Source: Carposina sasakii
Lineage: Eukaryota; Arthropoda; Insecta; Lepidoptera; Carposinidae
Assembly: GCA_014607495.2 (NCBI GenBank)
Contig: CP053160.1
Location: 9,920,001 to 9,984,000 of the forward strand
DNA: 64,000 nt
Direction of reading: 5' to 3'
Shown here: in pieces, positions 55,689 to 64,000 of the stretch
Numbering within the stretch: the stretch's first letter is position 1
How the letters are laid out: each line of letters begins with the position of its first letter
Notes under the pieces: model-generated
What the model saw: the letters and a program-made list of their open reading frames with translations, nothing else
Told to the model about the DNA's origin: nothing
Database searches by the model: none
Position numbers and translations under genes: made by a program

Positions 55689-58600
55689 ATGGTATCGACG
55701 CGATACGTTCCTGTCAGCACGAGGCGTCAAGTAAGTTCATAATTTTCATGCCATCCAATAACACGAAAACGCTTGTGGCATGATATAGGCATTATGAGTA
55801 CATTTATAAATTAGATCAACTATTGAAAAACTTCCCCATGTGTACAGAAAAGTTGATAATAAAAATGTTAAAAACATCATAAAAATCTGTTCCAATAATT
55901 CGTAGCATTGACTAGGATTTTTCGTAGCACACGTCGTAGCATGCGTAGTAGTTCTATGTAGTAGGTAACTTAAACAGTTTAGTTTCCATTACACACACAC
56001 ATAATAATTATGATGGATGACACATAACATAATAATAATAATAATAATAGTCCCTCCGATAGAGAGAGAGAGAGCGAGAGAGTAAGTATATTCTTTGATT
56101 AGAAGTCATCCCGATACAAGGCTTGACATGCGCGAAAATAAAGGTTCTCTAACGAGCAAACATGTCGATGCCGAACTTCTATCGATTCGCATCAGATATA
56201 ATGTTACTTTGTCTTAGGCCCTGTACCTACTCTGCGTAGTCTGCCAGCAAACCGGTAACGGATTGATGATTATAAATTAGATCTCCGACCGTATTACGGC
56301 CAATCTCTACGGAGATTATCCAGGTACGCAGAAGATATTAAATGCACAAGTGTGTGCACAAACATAGATGCACTCTCTATTACGACACGTTCATACCCGC
56401 CGATACGACCTGAGAGAAATCAGGCGCAGGACGGTTTTACGTGCTTTCCGAGGCACGAGCTAAGTGACAATTTTACAACATTAAAATCTGTGCATGAGAT
56501 AAATTTATTGGCACAGACCTGTGACTGGGATCGAACTTACGCCTCCCGCTTGGAAGGTGCACGTCTTAACTACTGGACTTAATTTGGCTGGATTGATGAT
56601 TAACAGGTGAAGAACCCGATGAACAATGAGGCCTGCTGCTTAACGTTAACGCTGACGATTGGGATATCAACAGGCTTCAGTTTGGCATATATTCTGCTGA
56701 CGCATTTAGGTTTCGGCCAGGACGAAGACTGGATATATAATATTAACAGGTAAGTACATACAGTTTCGCCCGTTGTTCCCGAAGATGTAGGGCTGGGGTG
56801 TCCAAATTACACACCCACTGTTCACCAGACTGGGATTAGAGTCGACTTAGGAAATTAGGAGCGTTCTCAGGCGCTGATGAGCTAGCAACTTGCCACGCTA
56901 ATCGTGGCTTCATCTCCTTCGTGAGCCTATAGTTCTGGCTTTCCTATTTTTGGAATACAGCCATGTCTAACTGATGGTAGTCTGCAGGGCTTTTCCTCTT
57001 ATCTATGACATATGAAAATAACTGAGGTTGGCGCTTTGTCGATAGGGTGAAACGATTGCCAATGTAACCTATGCAGCGCAGTACATCCTACCTTTCCTCT
57101 CAATTTTTATCACCAGTTACTTTCCAGAGAAGCGATGAGAGGTCTCAACCGTTACTCAACCCCAAGTTACGCACAGCACAGTGAAGATGAGCCCACCCAT
57201 AAAACTGAGAATCGGTCAGTCGCAGATGAGCTCTCTAAAGCCGTGCGCGTCCTATGCTGGGTCATGACCTGTCCTGAGAATCATGCGAGCAAAGCCATGC
57301 ACGTCCAAGCTACTTGGGGGAAACGGTGCACCAAACTTATTTTTATGAGCACGGAGTATGGTGAGTACGTTTGTTTATTTTCTCGATTAGTTAATAATCC
57401 TAGAGAAAGTCCTGATTACGGCCCCCTGATTACGATGACAACGAGCGTTCGGCATCCTCTCGCGTCCCGCACCTCGCACGCACACTCTCAATTATCGCGA
57501 ACTCGCGGCTTGGCTTTTGCTATTGCTTTTACGTAATCAGGGGGCGGGGATTCATTAGAACACATCAGTATTACGAAAGAGTCGTGTAAAGAACTCGGGC
57601 ATTCTCTCAGGCGATAATCTAGAAAGTTGTCACCGATAATTGACATCTGTCCCCGCTATAATAAACGTGGCTGTGGGATTTTCTTTGTAGTTCTAGCTAC
57701 CCCATTTCAAAAAGACTACCGTTTCTGAACAGGATGTTTTTTCGTTGCCATGTAGGGTACGTACTCTATACATCAAATAAAGTAAGTTTATGCCAGAAAA
57801 AATGCTGGGAAACGATGTAAATTTTCTTCAATTTTTTTTATATCGGGAGAAATTTATAGTAGGTATCCAGTGTTTATGCTACTTTTTTCATAGACAGATA
57901 TTAATTATTTCTCGTGAAAAAATCTTGCTACGCGCGTCAATGTGCATTTATGCAGAAAAACGCGGTCTATTTACTCAACTTTCGACCCTAATATCTTGGG
58001 AACCAGACACTTCCCAGGTCATGCTTCATTGGAGAAAAATTATCATGATGATGAGGAATGAGATTCCGTAGTTTTCGGGAACATTGACGACCAAAAAACA
58101 TCATGTATAAGAGATGTTGTTCACGAAATGAAGTGATATTTTGTATCTAAAAAGTTCGAGTTTCGGATCTGATCCTGAAAGGAACAGAGATCGGAAATAT
58201 TTTGATCTATCCCCCAATAATTAAGATTATTAATTAGGTCAATAAAATCTCTCAGTTTAGTCCGAGCATACCACGAACCAAATTCTAATTAAATTATGGC
58301 AATTCAGATGAATCGCTGCCTACAGTGAAGTTGCCAGTCGGTGAAACGAGAAACAAACTCTGGGAGAAGACCAGGGCAGCTTTCCGCTACGTGCATAAAC
58401 ATCATCGAAGAGATGCTGACTGGTTCCTGAAAGCTGATGATGATACGTCAGTATAGTGCAAGGCCTAAACTGAGCTTTGCATTTGTAAGCCGATCGTACA
58501 CCGCCAACTAAACTATGTTAGTTTAGCATAGCTCACATTAGTGAATCCCCATTACACCAACGTCAGGTGAAACAGTATATCTGGCATTCATATGGAGTTT

Positions 58601-61600
58601 GCTACTATACGGTAAGTCTGCGGAATACTGACTCTTAGGCTAATAGCTGAGCAAGTTTTTCATGTACTCGTATTACGAGTTTATTCATGTCCATAGTTTA
58701 TGGTGGACGCATATGTATGAAAAACTGGCTTAACTAATTATAGTTTAGTTGGCGGTGGACGATCGACTATTGTTTGAGGATGTTGGAATTGTGCATAGTA
58801 GATGGCCTCTACGACGCGTCCCTTGCATGTATAGTTACATACACTCACACAAAAGCGCAGCTTCGCGGACGGTATTTACCTATATGTTTTTGTAAAATTG
58901 TCACATGGCTATATCCAAGGATATATGCATGTGACGCGTGGTGCCGGCAGAGTAGAGTTGGACCACCCCATGCCTGCCCGTGGGTATCGTAGAGAGGTGG
59001 GCAGCAGCGCCTCCCGTGCTGACGACATAGTCCGAAAATCACACTGCGGTCACCAACCCGCCTGCCCAGCGTGGTGACTATGGGCAAAACCTCCCTGTCG
59101 CAGTAGCCTTATGGCGTACCTTGAGGGACGTACTTACGTCCAGCAGTGGACTGCAATAGGTTGAAGAAGAAGATATCCGAGGAAGGTTAACGACAGGCTT
59201 TTATTCATTTTTTTGCGCAAACCCCATAAATAATGTGCAGTGCCGGCCCGAATTAAATTTTAGAATGGAGCGAGATTATGGCGCCTCTCCTGTTTCCTCC
59301 TAATAATATATACCTATATCTTTACCATTTAGGCGCCCTCTAGGATTTGGCGCCTGGAGCGACTGCTCCGTTTGCCGTATGGGCGGGCCGGCCCTGATAA
59401 TGTAATAGGACAGGAAAATTATGATGTTTGAGCAACTGTTTAAGATTTCAGTTTACCTAGTATATAAAATTTACTACTTGTTTTATTAGTAACACTAGTG
59501 GGCGCCCACGACTTCATTCGCCTAGGCTCCAGAAAAAACAAATGTCGAAATTATCCAGGATAAAAACATTTTCCCGGGATAAAAAGTAGCCCATATGTTA
59601 AGTGGGACCTGTGACAATATATTCCTGAAAATCACAAACGCACAGACAAACAGACAAAAATTGCAAAAAAATTTCTTTTGGGTACTATTGCGTTGATAAA
59701 GGTCTCCTATAATATTTTTTCTCATATATCTTCTATGTACAGACAGCGATCCGTTACATTTTTGTTATATGTATAGATTTAAACTTTTTATGCAACTAAC
59801 GAGCAATCGTTAACGATCTAATGTCAAATGAAGAATCAACCAGGTGGAAAATAGCAGATTCCATCCCATAAAGGATGTGATGCATGTATAATTTCAGATA
59901 CGTCATATTAGAAAACCTGAGGTACTTGCTGGTAGGGTATCACACCAGCGACCCACTCTACATTGGCACCAGATTCTATCCCCACATGGAACAGGTAGGT
60001 AAGGGGAGCAAAATGGGTATCGCACTTCAATAGACTTTTTACGGTGTGACTAGATACTAAATATGAAATTTTTATAGTGACTAAATTTGAAGTGATGCTC
60101 GTCACAATTCCCGAAAACTGCATCCAAATCGGTTAAACCATTTCTGAGATTAGCGTGTACAAACAGCCATCAGTAACTGTTTTATATTATTTTGTATGAA
60201 TAGAAGAAGATATAGAAGATAGATTATATTACGTCCTACCGCAATGTAACGGGTGTCGCTTTCAGTATTTTAAATATAATATTCTTACCTATTTAAGTTT
60301 CTAACTATGATAATTTTTAAAGCAATTCATGCACGGCGGAGCAGGCTACGTTCTGAGCCGGGAAGCGTTGGATCGCTTCGTGAGTAAAGGCTTACATTCT
60401 GAGCGCTTGTGCAACAGCACGGGACATGGCGGTGAAGACGCGGAAATGGGTGAGTTAATTTTATTTAGACTTTCGCACATTCCCAGACCAAAATGAAAAA
60501 AAAAAACTTGAGAAAGGTCTGGTCAGAAGAAGCATAAACTTACGTAACTGACGTATATAAAGAATATCATAAAGGTAAATAAATCGGAAGACGTGTCAAT
60601 AAATAGTTTTACGGACAATAGCGACCCAGACAAATTCTCATAAACTTTCAGGCGCGTGCCTTAGAAATCTTGGCGTAAAAATGGTGGACACATACGACGA
60701 GTTTAACCGCGGAAGGTTCACCCCTTTCGAGCCAGAACACTACTTCAAATATGACGCGGAAATCAATTTACTATTCTACCAGCCGTTGATGTACCCTAAT
60801 GCTTATTGGGTAAGCAATTTACAACTACTTACTAAAAGAACGAATTTAAGCAAGCCAAACATTTGCTCTAATAGGAAATCTCATTACGTGATTTGGGTTA
60901 GACAAATGTCAAACTGAATCAATGTTACATTGTCTAAGAAACCTGTACCCTTTCCTAGAAATTCCGATATCCACCGAAGTAAGTTTGGTGATTTTCTTTC
61001 GAGTATTTATGTTATGGATAGATTTTCATGCCTGTAAGCTGTAAGTCCATTAGTCATCGATCAATTTATTGATCTTTTTCTTCCAACCATTTACAAGATA
61101 CCATTTTCTTGAAAATTCAAGAGCAATTATTGATATGCCAGTTTAACAAAACTCCACTAAACTAAATGCCAGTCATTTGTAAAATTTAGGCAAGATAATG
61201 ATATCATTTAAATAAGGTTTAGTTAGTAGTGAGTAGCTACGCTCGGACTGATAATGTTGTATACCTACAGACTTTACTTTAGCCGCGTGGTGCCGGCAGA
61301 GTAGAATTCGTACCACCCCATGTCTGGGGTATCGTACGAGGCGATTAAGGGTTTCCGAGAGGTGAGCAGCAGCGCCTCCCGTGTTGACATTGACAAAATA
61401 GTCTAAAATACAAACTGCGGTCACCAACCCGCCTGCCCAGCGTGGTGACTATGGGCTAATACCCCCCATGGCAGTCTTGTGGCGTGCCCTGGGGGAGGCC
61501 TACGTCCAGCAGTGGACTGAAATAGGCTGATGATGATGATGACAGACTTTACTTATCCTGTATGCATAACTGTTTTAACATTTCAGAGTCTTCACCACTG

Positions 61601-61748
61601 TTCGGATTTCGCAATATCTTTCCACCACATTCCTCCAGAACAGATGTATGCGCTGGAGTATTTTGTCTACCATCTACGTCCATACGGAGTCTCATACAAG
61701 ACAGAAGATTTGTCTAAACGCCTAAAAAATTATATTTTAGCTATCTAA
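55689..61748 (+). CDS. C1GALT1-like: Core-1 beta-1,3-galactosyltransferase-like, array copy 3
   Basis: Exons 55689-55730, 56607-56749, 57128-57360, 58308-58446, 59898-59994, 60323-60449, 60652-60809, 61587-61748 join in phase to 366 aa. The tail is 14 codons ([14 protein letters not shown]), then a signal anchor ('[20 protein letters not shown]'). The lumenal domain has '[13 protein letters not shown]', '[17 protein letters not shown]', '[20 protein letters not shown]', '[18 protein letters not shown]', 'EDAEMG', '[16 protein letters not shown]' and '[15 protein letters not shown]'. All catalytic blocks are present, so an active GT31 enzyme of the Golgi is likely. It differs from copies 1 and 2 in lacking a Cys in exon 5 (IGTRF for xxGCK) and one of the paired Cys in exon 8 (HHCSD for CCSD/E). 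Introns hold families A, B, E, F and G. Confidence 0.9.
56390..56580. repeat. tRNA-related dispersed repeat
   Basis: 'cgtgctttccgaggcacgag' then 'gactgggatcgaacttacgc'+'ctcccgcttggaaggtgcac'. The second part is like a reversed tRNA T-arm. A related piece is at about 38490-38545. Intron 1 of copy 3. Confidence 0.4.
57421..57544. mobile_element. Family G hairpin MITE, full copy
   Basis: 'gccccctgattacg' to 'cgtaatcagggggc', with an interior like 38707-38886 but shorter. It starts 60 bases after exon 3 of array copy 3. Confidence 0.65.
57729..58106. mobile_element. Family B MITE-like element, copy 5
   Basis: 'acaggatgttttttcgttgc' to 'gaccaaaaaacatcatgt'. Intron 3 of array copy 3, same orientation as copies 3 and 4. 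Confidence 0.6.
58930..59172 (+). repeat. Family E retroelement 3' end, copy 3
   Basis: 'cgcgtggtgccggcagagta' to 'cgtccagcagtggactgcaa'+'taggttgaag', with a small internal deletion after 'gggtatcgta'. Intron 4 of array copy 3. Confidence 0.55.
59238..59397. repeat. GC-ended repeat, copy 2 of an inverted pair
   Basis: 'gtgccggcccgaattaaatt' to 'gtatgggcgggccggccctg' is the reverse complement of 50790-50965. Intron 4 of copy 3. Confidence 0.6.
59497..59790 (+). repeat. RTE-like tail (family F)
   Basis: 'gtgggcgcccacgacttcat' to 'agacagcgatccgttacatt'. Close to the first tail at 546, with a deletion in the 'gaaatcggttcagcc' part. Confidence 0.55.
61282..61535 (+). repeat. Family E retroelement 3' end, copy 4
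   Basis: 'gccgcgtggtgccggcagag' to 'agcagtggactgaaataggc' with a (TGA)n tail. It ends about 50 bases before exon 8 of array copy 3. Confidence 0.55.
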
Positions 61749-62947
61749 AGAACCGTGAATAAGGTTTGATAATGCTCAGCTTACGAACAAAATGTAGCCC
61801 GTCGTTTGGCTAAAACTAAAATAGATCTAAACCTAAACAAGTCAAACAGGAGTGTTTGCTGTGCCTAAGTACCTAGGTTCTATTATGCATGTTTCTGTAA
61901 CTACTTACTACTTTTAATATAACTTATACGTTTTAAATAGGTATAACTACTTATACTTAAGTGTTAAGTTAAGTTTAAAATATAAGTATGTATGAACATT
62001 ATTTGCTTTGTTCTTTATTATCTTCTTCTATGCTACTTTGGGAGTGGAAAAAAAAACGTATAATACTACAGCGGCTTCTCTTCCCGGGCATACTGTACAA
62101 GTCAGTAGAGGGACAAGAGGGCCTTGGTGTTTTGTAGGCGATGGGCTGACCACATGTCACTACTAACCGAACTTGTACATCTCAACTATACCCTCAAAAT
62201 TGGTCAGAAGTGGCACCATGTAGTTCTATCGGCCCTTGGTGCTCTGCCTACCCCGTAAGGGATAAAGGCGTGATTATATGTATGTACGTTTCTTTATTAT
62301 CTATCCTTTTCAATTTAAACATTGGTACCAAGGCCAACAAAACATGCACTATCTACATAAACCTAACGCTGTTAATCAGCTTTTGACTCGTACTAGCGTT
62401 TGATCTGGAGACTAGTTTACAAGCCCATACATACATAATAATAAACTGCTGTGTTCATGAAATGGGCATAAAATTGCAGGATCATAAAGGTGATCTTACA
62501 GCCACGTTTAGAATAGCGAGCACAGGATGCATTTAGGTGCATAATTAAATTTCCAAGTGTATGTGGTAGCTCTACATTGCATATTTAATTTCCGAGTATG
62601 CCTATACGCAGTGGCAATGTGCTCATCCTGAGTTTTTAATTCAATCGTGTTCAGGTTTGCAGCCAATCCAGTTTATTTAATCTTTTCAACGTACACTTAC
62701 ATTTAATTTTTATGATGCATAACCTAACGTAACGTATTCTATAATCAACTTTGTGATGGCAAGGTAGTTTTAGGAAAATGTCGTCTTGAATAAAAAAAAA
62801 ACACAGTATGACGGATGTACCTTCATATTGATTGAATGTATGATTATATTACAATTTAACATTGTATTGAATTAATAAAACCTATACATAAGTACTTTCA
62901 GCTGGGATTCAGATTTTTTATGTTGACGAAAGAATTGTTTTTGACAA
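61749..62947. other. Spacer between array copies 3 and 4
   Basis: Contains a family D variant at about 62030-62290, a family A fragment at about 62450-62530, and a decayed first exon at 62778-62789. The rest is AT-rich with no gene seen. Confidence 0.5.
62778..62789 (+). pseudogene. Vestigial first exon of array copy 4
   Basis: ATG TCG TCT TGA here is preceded by 'ctataatcaactttgtga', which aligns with the sequence upstream of the copy 2 first exon ('tttaatcaactttgtga'). The frame stops at the fourth codon, where copies 1 and 2 continue with about 20 residues. The usual start is therefore lost. Confidence 0.5.
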
Positions 62948-63691
62948 ATGAGGAAACAGGTGATCAGCAGCTCCTGCTTTGTGCTAAGTCTATCTATCGG
63001 AATAACAACAGGATTCAGTTTCGCCTACATATTGCTCATGTTATCTGATTATGAACACGAGGATTTCACAGAATACGATGACAGGTATAGTACTAAACAC
63101 TCAGACAGACAGACAGTTTTCTTACATCTATCGCTTACAAGAGATGTGTCGATCCATATTCGGATTTTTCGTTGTCTTGTTATAAAATGTGCAATATCTT
63201 TCATACATTGTAAGAGTCGAGTTAGCTAGAAGCTAGAGCAACTGATCTTTACATTTGATCCCGCAATCCTAAACATCGCTGTAGGGTACATATAAATAGT
63301 AGTTGAGAGTAGGATGTCATAATCCTGCAATTCTAGTCACGCCATTTACGAAACACAGCTTTGTGGAGGTATAGGTATGTAAGTTACTAATAGTAAGAGT
63401 AGTAATAGACTAATGTCGTTTCAGAGTTACTAATAGTAAGAATAGTTATAGACTAATGTGGTTTCAGAGAATCCTTCCGAGATCTCAATCGTCAGATATT
63501 AACAAAGCGCATTGTCCAAAATCCGGTCCATCAACATGAGAATCGGTCTGTCGCAGATCAACTCATACGTGGCGTGCGTGTGCTATGCTGGGTCATGACA
63601 TGTCCGAAATACCATATCAAAAGAGCAATGTATATCAAAGAAACTTGGGGAAAACGGTGCACTAAACTTATTTTTATGAGTACAGGGGAAA
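62948..63691 (+). CDS. C1GALT1-like: Core-1 galactosyltransferase-like, array copy 4, partial
   Basis: Two exons are visible: 62948-63084 and 63468-63691. The first encodes the signal anchor ('[19 protein letters not shown]'); the family's exon-2 acceptor would be at 62960, and an in-frame ATG (MRKQ) lies just before it, so translation probably starts there. The second encodes '[20 protein letters not shown]', '[10 protein letters not shown]' and '[15 protein letters not shown]', then a GTGAGT donor after one base of the next codon. The DxD and later exons must lie beyond the window. Frame is open throughout what is seen. The stem ('[10 protein letters not shown]') is diverged from the other copies. 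Confidence 0.75.
63382..63467. repeat. 43-bp tandem duplication carrying a 3' splice site
   Basis: 63382-63424 and 63425-63467 are two copies of a 43-base unit starting 'agttactaatagtaaga' and ending 'tttcag', differing at a few positions. Each ends in a usable acceptor directly ahead of exon 3 of array copy 4. Confidence 0.85.
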
Positions 63692-64000
63692 GTGAGTTGT
63701 TTTGGATTTAATGAATTTATATTTAGAAGTAAGTTTGCTGATCAGTTATACTGAGCATGACACAAGAGGTGTTAGCGAAAGGCTACTAAACCTTATTCGC
63801 TACGACAAGTACAGTATACTTTGAAAGCATAAAACCCATAGATGAATTTAATTAATTATTAGGTACATAAAACCTCATAAATATTACTCATATTCCTTCC
63901 CTCAGTTTATTATTTATGGACCGGCTTATATGGTTCCTTCGAATCTCATATTTCCAAGAAATTGTTTGGATTATCGCCGGCTGCCTGCCTGATGGCAATA
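63692..64000. other. Intron 3 of array copy 4, to the window edge
   Basis: AT-rich intronic sequence after the GTGAGT donor. No exon 4 ('DDDT' block) is present before the end. Confidence 0.55.

Overview
This is a nuclear segment of an insect genome, almost certainly a moth or butterfly (Lepidoptera). The evidence is AT-rich DNA, short GT-AG exons in long introns, and a dense load of repeats of kinds typical of Lepidoptera: RTE-like tails beginning near 'GACTTCGTCCGCGTG', short foldback elements, tRNA-headed SINE pieces and hAT-type MITEs. No prokaryotic, viral or organellar gene organisation is seen. All gene models were built by hand from splice sites and reading phase. No transcript evidence was available.

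Layout. 1-5748: repeats and the 3' flank of the first gene. 5749-16001 (minus): calpain-7, 12 coding exons, 795 aa, complete, with MIT-type helices, an intact Cys/His/Asn triad and the C-terminal C2-like region. 16002-18186: divergent intergenic region with TIR elements and a gag remnant. 18187-25652 (plus): PEX14, 4 exons, 245 aa. 25653-36088: a 10 kb gene desert made largely of MITE-like elements. 36142-41529 (minus): a 548-aa single-pass receptor with a signal peptide, a Cys-rich ectodomain, one TM helix and a cytoplasmic SEFIR domain, an IL-17-receptor-like protein. 42572-43032: a TIR-bounded unit with a 107-codon membrane-protein-like ORF. 43245-63691 and beyond (plus): a head-to-tail array of four core-1 beta-1,3-galactosyltransferase-like (GT31) genes sharing one 8-exon layout.

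In the array, copy 1 (377 aa) and copy 3 (366 aa) read through intact. Copy 2 carries a one-base insertion in exon 3 that puts a stop just after the conserved 'RVLCWVMT' block, although every other exon and splice site is clean. Copy 4 has lost the usual first exon, has a 43-bp tandem duplication of its exon-3 acceptor and runs off the window. The array shows both expansion and decay. The predicted proteins are Golgi type II membrane enzymes for mucin-type O-glycans. Calpain-7 acts with ESCRT-III, PEX14 in peroxisomal import, and the SEFIR receptor presumably in immune or cytokine-like signalling. Nothing suggests that the four loci form one pathway.

The less ordinary material is the SEFIR receptor, the mixed state of the glycosyltransferase array, a nearly perfect 67-bp-arm hairpin at 654-844, the TIR-bounded ORF at 42602-42925, and a nested hAT MITE with a perfect 8-bp target duplication at 23013-23221.
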